Of a stretch of 64,000 nt of DNA, positions 44,001 through 51,819 are shown piece by piece (within the stretch, counting starts at the first letter, position 1; each line of letters starts with the position of its first letter). Under the pieces are notes generated by a model that saw nothing but the letters and a program-made list of their open reading frames with translations, ran no database searches and was not told where the DNA came from. Made by a program: the position numbers and the translations under genes. The DNA is taken from assembly GCA_019637615.1 (NCBI GenBank), contig JAHBVJ010000002.1:62001-126000 (forward strand), written 5' to 3'. The DNA comes from Anaerolineae bacterium (lineage in GTDB: Bacteria > Chloroflexota > Anaerolineae > Aggregatilineales > UBA2796).

Positions 44001-44216
44001 GGGCAAAATATCTTTGCAGATCAGCGCCTGAATGTCTTGCGCGAGCAATTCTTCGTCTAAGCCGCCGTGTTCATCCAGAAGCCCTGTCGTTAAGGGATCA
44101 CTCACCTCGATGGTGATTAGTTCGACATCGCCCAAGCGCTCCGCGTTTTGATGAAGGGCTTCCTCGATTTGAATCCAGAACGAGTCATTAGGTTCAATTT
44201 GAACACCGATTCGCAT
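41031..44216 (-). CDS. Soluble hybrid sensor kinase: LacI-like receptor, GAF, kinase, two receivers, AraC output
   Basis: A 1061-residue protein without membrane helices. Domains in order: periplasmic-binding/LacI-like ligand domain (about 1-275; GIQIEPNDSF-type start, VGLHLAEKLGGQGHILCVGG, AVFGLSDTIALVA, ILIAGINGDPLAL), GAF (310-450), HisKA with H476 (LANVSHELRTPLNVIIGYAQ), HATPase (573-692; LLNLLNNARKF, AGLGLTIAQRL), a degenerate receiver (706-820, keeping only LLKP), an intact receiver (826-945; VDDD, D878, K930), and an AraC double helix-turn-helix (955-1061). It combines receptor, kinase, relay and DNA-binding output in one chain. Its neighbours suggest control of the GH31/sugar transporter operon. 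Ligand and autophosphorylation are inference. Confidence 0.88.
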   Translation of the reverse strand: MRIGVQIEPNDSFWIQIEEALHQNAERLGDVELITIEVSDPLTTGLLDEHGGLDEELLAQDIQALICKDILPSQLPTILSRNIPTIYLAEADFEHPLFTSPCGLYEAARLVGLHLAEKLGGQGHILCVGGLVEPGADDGRTRLAGFYSALDAYPAIVCEHIPTEWRQAKAKKQLIEALQSCTHPIDAVFGLSDTIALVAREVLDEYGLSDQPILIAGINGDPLALAAIAKGKMALTVETPASEFADQALQLARSAAQGVPLPTNYRIEPHLITPNNVNDIALQKLIAIADIPSRLVGVNRRQEQNRLMQLETSAEISRHVGMLLDQNTLVSRMSTLIRANYGYDDVQILFWTAPEDQQQAGLDDQVLNEVLNTNAPVFIPNVYASHRYPPNPKFLQTLSRVALPIQLGDALVGILDLHSHQPTLHPRHELIGLQALANQLGIVMKNAQLYAEALDAKAQAERSDQLKTRLLANVSHELRTPLNVIIGYAQTALTTPDHYQCELSATLQRDLGYIAQSGEHLLHLINDLLSLSQAEIGALDIYKESIPTKRFLEDIFTTLATMNDKPRVDWKLNLPDQLPMIEADSVRLRQILLNLLNNARKFTDEGEVELGAEVTLPYLHLWIRDTGIGIPSDMQDRIFEPFVKIEQQAQRQAGAGLGLTIAQRLVTLHGGTMTLDSQIGQGSIFHIYLPMTDVAGQVVMQVPHNAESVLLVISNWEQPTAAINALCQRQQLKVHRLNFNDDLDSILNKVHATGLAWDISTATREEWALFERLREHPRLAQLPFIVYGQDQNPQKSRGLIDVLLKPISDKTLIGTLLALYPREERGLILIVDDDQNARALYSEQARRALPNPIIKSVESGAAALSFLEQETPSLVILDLMMADIDGFAVLERMRNNPKLRHIPVIVMSGRLLSSEDVRRLDFSNVSFQSKNLLTDVEMTNSLQELFSGSRGLSQPTSRLVKQALAYLHQNYVDATLSRQELASAIGTSKQHLDRIFSKEMKLSVIDYLNRFRVERAKEYLDSTANDITIIASQVGFNDSAYFSRVFRKVVGTSPRAYRRGD

Positions 44217-44238
44217 AAGACCTCACAAAATTATTATT

Positions 44239-44441
44239 TCAGGGCGATGTGAATTTGCTGTGCCGATACGTGCGCGGCGTACAGCCCACCGTCCGGTGAA
44301 AAATTAGGTTGAACTGTTGCAAGGTGGAAAACCGACTTTTCCCGCTATGGATGCAACAGACTCATAGGTATCCACGAGCAATTGCTGTGCCAACGCAATC
44401 CGCCGTGCATGGCGACAATTGAGACTCTTAGCGCCACAAAG
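44239..44441 (-). pseudogene. AraC-type DNA-binding domain remnant, frameshifted
   Basis: The minus strand encodes the second half of an AraC helix-turn-helix: ARRIALAQQLLVDTYESV, then ASIAGKVGF in one frame, continuing FSTLQQFNLIFHRTVGCTP and RTYRHSKFTSP in the next. One T lost from a T-run (GGTTTTCC) explains the shift. The frame is closed by TAG just upstream, so no N-terminal part remains. An overlapping frame from an ATG at 44473, preceded by AAAGGA, starts MKYTRIGFFLSFVALRVSIV like a signal peptide; it may be a fusion product of the deletion that destroyed the gene. Confidence 0.7.
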
Positions 44442-44773
44442 CTAAGAAAAAATCCAATTCGCGTGTATTTCATTTGCACGGTTCCTTTCAAAGGTTAACT
44501 CTATTTGCTATCTCTACGTCAATTAACGATGAATTCCCCTTCGTACCAGTTTGGTGCGAACTGATTACTCAAGCGATGCGAAGATTGAGCAGCTAACCAC
44601 AGTTGCACAATTGCTCAACCTTCCTGATTGTCCTGAACTAAACGAGCTTCATTTCGACTCCGAATACGCACATCTTAGGTAACAATGAGATGTGTTTCAA
44701 GCATCGAATATCTGAAAAACTTCAACTTCTTATGATTTATTGCTTGCATAATGTGCTTCTTCTAGAGTCATGC

Positions 44774-44809
44774 GTCGTTTGTCCAAGAAGTTGAGTCGTT
44801 TATCCAAGC
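44774..44809 (+). promoter_or_regulatory. Tandem 15-bp element, AraC-type operator candidate (site 2)
   Basis: GTCGTTTGTCCAAGA (44774-44788) and GTCGTTTATCCAAGC (44795-44809) match at 13 of 15 positions with a 21-bp period, identical in layout to 33963-33998. No intact gene starts close downstream, so it may serve a lost gene or act at a distance on the hybrid-kinase gene 560 bp away. Confidence 0.5.
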
Positions 44810-45091
44810 CGGTATCGGCTACGGCTTGCAAATTGACGATCAGATGTCTCCGGTTTATCGCTGGTCAGGCGCTTGGGGACGCACATTGCTTACGCCGGCG
44901 GGGGATGACGGCCACAGACGGTGAAATGACAGCTCCCTCATGGTTGATTTCAACCTCATCGTCGGGCATTTCCAGACGACCCGCCCATATCCAATAAGTA
45001 CAAGATAATTTTGGGCAACTTACCCGATTAGAATCATCGCGATTCACCAGCTTGCTATGCTTAACCACGCGGGATCACTGCTTAGGTGAGT

Positions 45092-45122
45092 TATACGAAG
45101 GTTATCTGAAAAACTTCGTATA
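45092..45122. repeat. Inverted repeat with 13-nt centre
   Basis: TATACGAAG (45092-45100) and CTTCGTATA (45114-45122) are perfect 9-bp inverted arms. The right part includes the second copy of the 15-bp direct repeat. It could be a regulator site, a hairpin or a recombination scar. Confidence 0.45.
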
Positions 45123-45284
45123 CTTCACCGTAGTGATACCGTTGCTGGAACCTCTATACTTCTAAACGTCCAATAAGACGTAATGATCTGCCTATCACAT
45201 AAATTAATTGAGCCGTTCCCGATTGGTGACAGCGTTTTTTTGTGCTGCCATGTGCCGGAACTGGCTCTACGGAAGGACGCGCCT

Positions 45285-45983
45285 ATGGTCGAATTGATGC
45301 CCGGACGCTTACGGGTGGACGCTGATCCGTACACTTATACCTTCGATCCCGCTCACACGGCGCTGGTGATCATCGACATGCAAGCCGATTTTTGCGGCGA
45401 GGGCGGCTATGTCGATAAGATGGGCTACGACATCTCACTGACGGCCTGCGCGATCTCCCCGATCAAGCGCGTCCTGACCAAAGCCCGCGACGTCGGCCTG
45501 ACCGTCATTCACACCCGCGAAGGCCACCGCCCCGATTTATCCGATTGTCCCCCCAACAAACTCTGGCGCAGCAAGCAGATCGGCGCGGGGATCGGTGATC
45601 CCGGCCCGTTGGGGCGCATCCTTGTGCGTGGCGAACGCGGTTGGGACATCATCCCGGAACTGTACCCCATCGAGGGTGAAGTCATCATCGACAAACCCGG
45701 CAAGGGCAGTTTCTACGCCACCGATCTCGATCTGATCCTGCATCGGCGCGGGATTACGCATCTGGTGCTCACGGGCATCACCACCGATGTCTGCGTCCAC
45801 ACCACCATGCGCGAGGCCAATGATCGCGGTTTCGAATGCTTGCTGCTGGAAGATTGCACCGGCGCGACCGATGTCGGCAATTACGCCAGCGCCATCAAGA
45901 TGATCAAAATGCAGGGCGGGGTCTTCGGCACCGTGTCGAACTCCGAAAATTTCGTGCAGTCGCTCTCTCAAATCAACCCATAA
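45285..45983 (+). CDS. Isochorismatase-family cysteine amidohydrolase (biuret/ureidoacrylate hydrolase-like)
   Basis: A 232-residue cysteine hydrolase. The start at 45285 follows GGAAGGA by 7 nt; a longer in-frame start at 45183 has no support. The catalytic triad is visible: Asp in [10 protein letters not shown], Lys in [13 protein letters not shown], and Cys in [17 protein letters not shown]. The family cleaves amide or ester bonds of small molecules; [17 protein letters not shown] and [10 protein letters not shown] are close to biuret hydrolases and RutB-like ureidoacrylate amidohydrolases. It heads an operon with a BMP-type nucleoside/purine ABC transporter, which favours a nitrogen-rich substrate such as a base-degradation product. 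The exact substrate is inference. Confidence 0.8.
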   Translation: MVELMPGRLRVDADPYTYTFDPAHTALVIIDMQADFCGEGGYVDKMGYDISLTACAISPIKRVLTKARDVGLTVIHTREGHRPDLSDCPPNKLWRSKQIGAGIGDPGPLGRILVRGERGWDIIPELYPIEGEVIIDKPGKGSFYATDLDLILHRRGITHLVLTGITTDVCVHTTMREANDRGFECLLLEDCTGATDVGNYASAIKMIKMQGGVFGTVSNSENFVQSLSQINP

Positions 45984-46007
45984 TGGCTATCACAGCGGAG
46001 CGTGCTT

Positions 46008-47564
46008 ATGACGACTGACCTCATTGAACTAGAAGGCATCTCGAAGACCTTCCCCGGCCTCAAAGCCAACGACAGCGTCAACCTGAAGATCAAAAAAGGG
46101 CAAGTCCACGCGCTGCTTGGCGAAAATGGCGCGGGCAAAAGCACCCTGATGAAGATTCTCTACGGGACGTACCGCGCCGATGAGGGCGGCGTCATCAAGG
46201 TCGATGGCAAGCCCGTCACCATCAATTCGCCCGCCGATGCACGCGCCTTGGGCATCGGCATGGTCTTCCAGAGCTTCATGCTGATCCCCGCCTTCACCGT
46301 GATCGAAAATGTCGCGCTCAGTCTCAAAGAACTCGGCATGATCATCGACAAAAAAGACATCGAGCGCGGCATCCGCGAAATCTCTGATAAATACAAATTC
46401 GATGTCGATCCCAACGCTTACGTCTGGCAGTTGCCCATCGGCACGCAGCAGAAGATCGAGATCATCAAGCTCGTCATGGGCGGCGCACGGCTGCTGATTT
46501 TTGACGAGCCGACCAGCGTACTCGCCCCGCACGAAGCCGAAGGCTTATTCAAGATTTTCGACGGCCTTCGCGCCAACGGCTACTCGATCATTTTCATCTC
46601 GCATAAGCTGAACGAAGTCTTGGCCTGCTGTGACGAGATCACCGTGCTGCGTCAGGGCAAAGTTGTCGGTTCGATCCCGCGTGAAGGCGCGACGGAGCAA
46701 ACGCTCGTCTCCATGATCATTGGTAGCAAGACAGTCAACAACGGCAATTGGGAACGCAAGCCACTAGCGCCTAACCGCAAACCGCTGCTCGAAATGAAGG
46801 ACGTGACCGCCTACAACGATCGTGGTCGCATCGCGCTCGATAACATGAGCGTCACCATCTACCCCGGCGAGATCGTCGGCGTAGCGGGTGTCTCCGGCAA
46901 TGGGCAGAAAGAGCTAGGCGAGGTTATCCAGCGCATTCGGGCAGCCAAAGGCGGCTCGATCATGTTCGACGGGCAAGACATCTTGCAGTGGAATGTCAGC
47001 AAGGTCAAACGCGCGGGCATCGCTTGCATCCCCGAAGACCCTCTGAAGCAGGGCGCGGTTCGCACCATGACCGTCGAGGAAAATCTCGCGCTTGGGGACG
47101 AAAGTTCGCGCGATTGGCTGCCGATGGACTGGGGAGCCGCCCGCGCCAAAGCCAGCTACATCACCGATCACTATCACCTCAAGATGCCGCGCCTCAACGT
47201 CGCCATCGAAGCGCTTTCCGGCGGCAACGTGCAGCGCATCGTGTTCGCCCGCGAGATCGCCGCCAAAGCTAAACTGCTGCTGGCCTATTACCCGACGCGC
47301 GGCACCGACATCAACGCCGCTGCCATCATCCGCTCGGTGCTCATCCAGTACCGCAACGACGGTGGCGCGATTCTGGTCGTGTCCGAAGACCTCGAAGAAC
47401 TGCTCTCGATCAGCGACCGCATGTTGGTCATGTATCACGGGCATAACGTGGGCGAAACCACGCCCGATCAAGCGGATGTGAACGCCATCGGTCACCTGAT
47501 GACGGATGGTCATTACGACATGCATACCGAGCCTGTAGCCACAGCCACCAGCGCAGTTGCATAA
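46008..47564 (+). CDS. ABC transporter ATP-binding protein, BMP/nucleoside type (two NBDs)
   Basis: A 518-residue tandem ATPase. I use the ATG at 46008 because GGAG ends 7 nt before it; a GTG at 46002 is also in frame. The first NBD has Walker A GENGAGKST, a degenerate signature LPIGTQQ and Walker B LLIFDEPTSVL. The second has a degenerate Walker A (GVSGNGQKELG) and a good signature LSGGNVQR. This asymmetry is normal for sugar/nucleoside importers of the RbsA/YufO type. It begins 24 bp after the amidohydrolase stop and is followed by two permeases and a BMP lipoprotein-like receptor, so it powers that import system. Confidence 0.9.
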   Translation: MTTDLIELEGISKTFPGLKANDSVNLKIKKGQVHALLGENGAGKSTLMKILYGTYRADEGGVIKVDGKPVTINSPADARALGIGMVFQSFMLIPAFTVIENVALSLKELGMIIDKKDIERGIREISDKYKFDVDPNAYVWQLPIGTQQKIEIIKLVMGGARLLIFDEPTSVLAPHEAEGLFKIFDGLRANGYSIIFISHKLNEVLACCDEITVLRQGKVVGSIPREGATEQTLVSMIIGSKTVNNGNWERKPLAPNRKPLLEMKDVTAYNDRGRIALDNMSVTIYPGEIVGVAGVSGNGQKELGEVIQRIRAAKGGSIMFDGQDILQWNVSKVKRAGIACIPEDPLKQGAVRTMTVEENLALGDESSRDWLPMDWGAARAKASYITDHYHLKMPRLNVAIEALSGGNVQRIVFAREIAAKAKLLLAYYPTRGTDINAAAIIRSVLIQYRNDGGAILVVSEDLEELLSISDRMLVMYHGHNVGETTPDQADVNAIGHLMTDGHYDMHTEPVATATSAVA

Positions 47565-47576
47565 AAGGGGGACGGG

Positions 47577-48689
47577 ATGGGAGTCATCAATTCGGAATTA
47601 ACCAGTGATAACGCCGAAGTCGCACCTGTCGTGCTAGAGCAGCCCGTCAAGCGCGCGCTGCCCGACTGGTCAAAAGGCGTTTTATATTTTCTCTTATCGG
47701 TGCTGATGGCGATGGGCGTTTTCGCCATCATTTTGCTCCTCATGGGCAAAAATCCGCTGGATGTCTACGCGCAGATTTTCGACGGCACACTCGCCAGCAC
47801 CTATGGTTGGAGCGAGATCGTCGTCAAGATGATCCCGTTCATCTTGTGCGCGTTGGCGGTAGCCATTCCCGCCCGTTTGGGTCTGGTCTCTGTCGGCGGC
47901 GAAGGCCAGATTTACATCGGTGCCATCTTCGCAGGCTTCCTCGCCTTGCGCATCGGTGACGCCTTGCCGCCCGTCGTCCTGATTCCCATCTTGGCGCTGG
48001 CGGGGATGCTCGGCGGCGCGTTATGGGGCGGGTTGTGCGGCGCGCTGCGTGCCTATGCTGGCCTCAACGAAACCATTTCCTCGCTGCTGCTTACCTACAT
48101 CGCCAGCCTGATCATGGATTTTCTCGTCAGCGGCCCGCTCAAAGATCGCTCTCCAACGGCGTTAGGCCAGTCCTATAGCAAAACCTTCCCCGATAACGCC
48201 GCTTTGCCCACCTTCTTCGACTCGCGCATCAATCTGGGCATCGTGTTCGCGCTGCTCGGTGTGGTGTTTTACTGGTGGCTGTTCAAATACACGCGCTGGG
48301 GCTACAAAATGCGCGTGGTCGGCGGCAATCCCGAAGCGGCGGAACGCAGCGGCATCAAGATCGGGCGCTACATCATCATCGCCATGATGCTTGGCGGCGC
48401 GTTCGCGGGGCTATCGGGCATGGTTGAAGTGTTGGCGATTCAAGGCCGTCTGCGTGGCGGCATCTCCAACGGTTATGGCTATGTTGGCTTCCTCGTCGCG
48501 TGGTTGGCGGCGCAAAAACCCGGCCTGATCATCTTCATGGCGGCGCTGCTCGGCCTGATCTCCTTCGGCGGCGACACCATCCAGATCGTCAGCAGCCTCC
48601 CTTCTTCCACCGTCAATATTCTGATGGCCTTGATCCTGTTCTTCGTGCTGCGCGATCAAGGCTTGCGGGCGATGAAGGAGAATAAGTAA
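47577..48689 (+). CDS. ABC transporter permease, BMP/nucleoside type (first subunit)
   Basis: A 370-residue permease of the BPD_transp_2 group, with about ten helices. The pattern LGLVSVGGEGQIYIGAIFAG and GLNETISSLLLTYIAS is characteristic of YufP-like nucleoside permeases, and the RWGYKMRVVGGNPEAAERSG loop is the ATPase contact. The N-terminal 35 residues are cytoplasmic and acidic. It starts 12 bp after the ATPase and its stop overlaps the next start by 1 nt (TAATG), so the genes are coupled. Substrate range follows the receptor and is unknown. Confidence 0.9.
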   Translation: MGVINSELTSDNAEVAPVVLEQPVKRALPDWSKGVLYFLLSVLMAMGVFAIILLLMGKNPLDVYAQIFDGTLASTYGWSEIVVKMIPFILCALAVAIPARLGLVSVGGEGQIYIGAIFAGFLALRIGDALPPVVLIPILALAGMLGGALWGGLCGALRAYAGLNETISSLLLTYIASLIMDFLVSGPLKDRSPTALGQSYSKTFPDNAALPTFFDSRINLGIVFALLGVVFYWWLFKYTRWGYKMRVVGGNPEAAERSGIKIGRYIIIAMMLGGAFAGLSGMVEVLAIQGRLRGGISNGYGYVGFLVAWLAAQKPGLIIFMAALLGLISFGGDTIQIVSSLPSSTVNILMALILFFVLRDQGLRAMKENK

Positions 48690-49609
48690 TGGATCCGATC
48701 ACCTTTATCTCTCTCGTCCTCACGGGCGCGATCCGGTCGGGCACCTCGGTCTTGTACGGCGTGCTTGGCGAGACCGTCAGCGAAAAAGCGGGCATTGTCA
48801 ACCTCGGCACCGAAGGCTGCATGTTGATGGGCGCGTGCGTGGGCTTCATCGTCACCTTCCAAACGAGCAGTCCTTGGTTAGGCATCCTCGCGGCGGGCTT
48901 GGCGGGCGGGCTGCTCAGTCTTGCGCACGCCTACTTGGTCATCGGCTGCGGCGCGAACCAACTCGCCAGCGGCCTCGCCACCTTGTTCTTCGGCCTCGGT
49001 CTGACGGCGCTCATCGGGCGCGATTACGTCAAGCAGAACATCGTCGGCTTCGATGTGATCCCCATCCCGTTCCTGTCTGATATTCCCGTGCTCGGACAAA
49101 TCCTGTTCAAGCACGACATCATGACCTACATCGGCTATCTGATCGGCCCCGCGCTGTGGTTCGTCATCTACCGCACGCAGTGGGGACTGTCGCTGCGGGC
49201 GGTGGGCGAAAGCCGTTCGGTTGCCTATTCGACGGGGCGCAGTCCGGCGCGTGTCGCCTACATCGCCGTCGTCGTGGGCGGCATCCTCGCGGGCTTAGGT
49301 GGTGCGCAGCTTTCCGTCGCCTTCACGCACTTCTGGGTGGAGGGCATGACGCAAGGCGCGGGCTTCATCGCCGTCGCGCTCGTCATCTTCGGCATGTGGC
49401 ATCCCGTGCGGGCGATCTCCGGCGCGCTGCTCTACGGTGGTGCGTACTCGCTGCAACTACGTCTGCAAACGATGGGCGTCGGCGTCTCGCCCTTCTTGCT
49501 GCAAATGCTCCCTTATGTCCTGACGCTCATCGTCTTGCTGGCATGGGGCAAAGCCAGCCGCCGCGCCATGCCGTCCGAACTGGGCTTACCATTCCGGCGT
49601 ACTGGCTGA
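48689..49609 (+). CDS. ABC transporter permease, BMP/nucleoside type (second subunit)
   Basis: A 306-residue partner permease, YufQ-like. The features are GVLGETVSEKAGIVNLGTEG (the glycine-rich segment shared with the first subunit), GANQLASGLATLFFGLGL, the RTQWGLSLRAVGESRSVAYSTG-type coupling loop and a C-terminal VLTLIVLLAWGKAS. It heterodimerises with the first subunit in the inner membrane. The receptor gene follows after 74 bp. Confidence 0.9.
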   Translation: MDPITFISLVLTGAIRSGTSVLYGVLGETVSEKAGIVNLGTEGCMLMGACVGFIVTFQTSSPWLGILAAGLAGGLLSLAHAYLVIGCGANQLASGLATLFFGLGLTALIGRDYVKQNIVGFDVIPIPFLSDIPVLGQILFKHDIMTYIGYLIGPALWFVIYRTQWGLSLRAVGESRSVAYSTGRSPARVAYIAVVVGGILAGLGGAQLSVAFTHFWVEGMTQGAGFIAVALVIFGMWHPVRAISGALLYGGAYSLQLRLQTMGVGVSPFLLQMLPYVLTLIVLLAWGKASRRAMPSELGLPFRRTG

Positions 49610-49683
49610 CGTTATCTCGACACACTTGGCTCACCACCGCGTGAGCATACCATCATCATCATCGCAGAAAGGGTTCTTCGCTC

Positions 49684-50874
49684 ATGGTTCGCAAAATGTC
49701 TCGTCTCAAGCTGCTTGCACTGATCAATGTCTTGCTCGTCATCGTCCTGCTCACCAGTCTCGTCCCGTCGCCCGCCACCGTGAAAACGGTCAAGGCGCAG
49801 GGCTTGCCCGAAGCCTGTGGCAAAACTACGGGCACCATCGCGGATCTGGCGGCGCAGATCAAGGCCGACCCTTCCAAAGCGCCCAAGATCGGCTTCCTGT
49901 TCGTCGGGCCAGTCGATGACTTCGGCTACAACTACGCGGCGAATCAGGGGCGTCTGTGCCTCGAAGCGGTCTATCCCGGCAGCACGGTTTTCGCGGAAAA
50001 TGTGCCGGAAAATGCCGAAGCCGAGCGCGTCATGGAAAAGATGATCAAGGACGGCGCGACCATCATCTTCCCGACCAGCTACGGGCACTACGATCCGGCG
50101 CTCCGCGTGGCGAAGAAGTACCCCAACGTCACCTTCTTCCACATGGGCGGCCCCGGCACCTCCGAAAACCTCGGCACCTTCTTCGGGGAAATCTGGCAGA
50201 TGGTCTATGTCTCCGGCGTCGCGGCGGGCAAGATGACCAAGACCAACAAACTCGGCTACATCGTGGCCTTCCCCATCCCGCAAACGCTGTTGAACGTCAA
50301 CGCCTTTGAACTCGGCGCGAAGTCCGTCAACCCCGATGTCACCACCACCGTCGTCTTCACGGGCAACTGGTGCGATCCGGCGAAACTGGCGGAAGCCTCC
50401 AACAGCTTGGTCGATCAGGGCATCGACGTGCTGACCATGCATCAGGACTGCCCCAAGCCCGTGATCGAAGTCGCGGATCGGCGCGGCGTCTACGTGGTCG
50501 GCTATCACGCCGATGGCAGCAGTGTCTCGCCCAAAGCATGGATTACCGGCTCGATGTGGGTCTGGGGGCCAACCATGATCACCTTGGTTGATGGCGCGAT
50601 CAACGGAACCTACAAGCCTTCCGTGCTGCGCTACGGCCCCAAGGAAGGCATTGTTGATCTCGCGCCGTTCGGCACCGACGTGCCCAAAGAAGTGCAAGAC
50701 TTGGTGCTCAAAACCAAAGAAGATGTGATCGCCGGCACGATCTTCCCCTTCCAAGGGCCGATCAAGAATCAGGCGGGTGAGATCGTGGTTGAGGATGGCG
50801 TCAAGCCGGATACCGCCACGCTCGAAGTGATGGACTACCTCGTAGAAGGCGTCGTCGGCACGATCCCGCAGTAA
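49684..50874 (+). CDS. BMP-family substrate-binding protein
   Basis: A 396-residue exported receptor. The signal peptide (LLALINVLLVIVLLTSLVP) has no lipobox Cys, so it is free or anchored by its uncleaved helix. The BMP/PnrA fold is marked by KIGFLFVGPVDDFGYNYAAN, GATIIFPTSYGHYDPALRVA, YPNVTFFHMGG, GVAAGKMTKTNKLGYIVAFP and GIDVLTMHQDCPKPVIEVA. The family binds purine nucleosides, autoinducer-like or related heterocyclic compounds. Linked to the amidohydrolase, it probably captures a nitrogenous substrate. Confidence 0.9.
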   Translation: MVRKMSRLKLLALINVLLVIVLLTSLVPSPATVKTVKAQGLPEACGKTTGTIADLAAQIKADPSKAPKIGFLFVGPVDDFGYNYAANQGRLCLEAVYPGSTVFAENVPENAEAERVMEKMIKDGATIIFPTSYGHYDPALRVAKKYPNVTFFHMGGPGTSENLGTFFGEIWQMVYVSGVAAGKMTKTNKLGYIVAFPIPQTLLNVNAFELGAKSVNPDVTTTVVFTGNWCDPAKLAEASNSLVDQGIDVLTMHQDCPKPVIEVADRRGVYVVGYHADGSSVSPKAWITGSMWVWGPTMITLVDGAINGTYKPSVLRYGPKEGIVDLAPFGTDVPKEVQDLVLKTKEDVIAGTIFPFQGPIKNQAGEIVVEDGVKPDTATLEVMDYLVEGVVGTIPQ

Positions 50875-50901
50875 GCGATGACCCTATCGCCATAATATTC
50901 A

Positions 50902-50941
50902 CGTTCTCGTGGCGGAAAGGCTATGAACCGCCACGAGAACG
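50902..50941. terminator. Long-stem hairpin between convergent genes
   Basis: A 14-bp perfect stem, CGTTCTCGTGGCGG with CCGCCACGAGAACG, around a 12-nt loop. It has no long T-run on either side but sits between the BMP operon and the convergent methyltransferase gene, where a bidirectional terminator is expected. Confidence 0.6.
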
Positions 50942-50958
50942 CTTGCTTACCCCGTCCG

Positions 50959-51762
50959 CTACCCTTGCCGCCGCTGCTGGTTGAAGATTTCGTACAGCAT
51001 CACGCCCGTCGCCACCGCCAGATTCAGCGAGTCGCTCCGTCCCACCATCGGGATTTTCGCCATCGTGTCGCACATCGCCATCTGGTTGGGCGCGAGTCCT
51101 TGCCGTTCGCTGCCCATCAGCAAGATCAGCGGCGGCGCATAGCGGATCGCCTGATAATCCTGCGCCGCGCGGTCAGACGTCCCGATCACGGTATAGCCGT
51201 GCCGCAGTTTCCACGCCGCGAAGTCATCGAAACTAGCGCGCACCAGCCGCAGCGAATACAACGCGCCCATGCTTGCCCGCACCGCGCTCGGATCGTAAGG
51301 GTCGGCGGAATTCCCCGTCAAGATTATCCCCGCCGCGCCCACCGCGTCCGCCGTCCGCATGATCGTGCCGATATTGCCGGGGTCTTGCGCCGCGTCCAGC
51401 GCCACCCATCCCAAGCCCGCCTCCAACCGCACCTGATCCAGTCGTTCCCACCGCTGCCGCACCACCGCGCCCAAGCCCTGCGGCCCATCCTTCGCGGATA
51501 GATTCTCGAAGATCGCCGCCGTCACCTCGATCACGGGCACGCTGCGCTTTCGCTGTTCGGCTACCACCTCATGCCCGAACGGACTCGTCAGCAGTTCCGG
51601 CGCGACCACCAGCGAATCCAGTGGCGCGTTCAACTGCACAGCCTCCCCGACGATGCGCACGCCCTCGATGAAATACAGCCCGCTTTCGTCGCGGTCACGG
51701 CGGTTTTTGAGGGCGCGGATACGTTTGATGGTCGGGTTAGAAGAATTGGTGATGATGGTCAT
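50959..51762 (-). CDS. TrmH/SpoU-family RNA 2'-O-methyltransferase
   Basis: A 267-residue SPOUT enzyme. The start at 51762 (MTIITNSSNPTIKRIRAL) matches the usual N-terminal substrate-binding domain; an in-frame extension to 51801 would overlap the divergent gene's promoter. Motifs 1-3 are present: LDAAQDPGNIGTIMRTADA, LLMGSERQGL and, near the C-terminus, IPMVGRSDSLNLAVATGV. The family methylates ribose 2'-hydroxyls of rRNA or tRNA with SAM and forms a trefoil knot. The target nucleotide is not known. Confidence 0.88.
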   Translation of the reverse strand: MTIITNSSNPTIKRIRALKNRRDRDESGLYFIEGVRIVGEAVQLNAPLDSLVVAPELLTSPFGHEVVAEQRKRSVPVIEVTAAIFENLSAKDGPQGLGAVVRQRWERLDQVRLEAGLGWVALDAAQDPGNIGTIMRTADAVGAAGIILTGNSADPYDPSAVRASMGALYSLRLVRASFDDFAAWKLRHGYTVIGTSDRAAQDYQAIRYAPPLILLMGSERQGLAPNQMAMCDTMAKIPMVGRSDSLNLAVATGVMLYEIFNQQRRQG

Positions 51763-51819
51763 GCGCGTATTTTGGGTTAGACTTTGCTCACAATATGGCA
51801 ATTATACACGGTAGGCGTG

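Larger units (their letters stand above)
44217..45284. other. Gene-free, decayed stretch
   Basis: About 1.07 kb with no intact gene. It holds the AraC remnant (44239-44441), a tandem 21-bp-period element (44774-44809), a 15-bp direct repeat TATCTGAAAAACTTC at 44709-44723 and 45103-45117, and an inverted repeat TATACGAAG/CTTCGTATA at 45092-45122. The mix of remnants and repeats suggests past deletion or insertion events. Confidence 0.6.

Noticed and set aside
45092..45122. loxP-like recombination site
   Set aside because: The arms TATACGAAG and CTTCGTATA resemble loxP half-sites, but their order is reversed and the centre is 13 bp; no recombinase gene is near.
49612..50754. Antisense frame opposite the BMP receptor gene
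   Set aside because: It is a codon-bias shadow of a clear gene, with Asp/His/Gly-rich composition.
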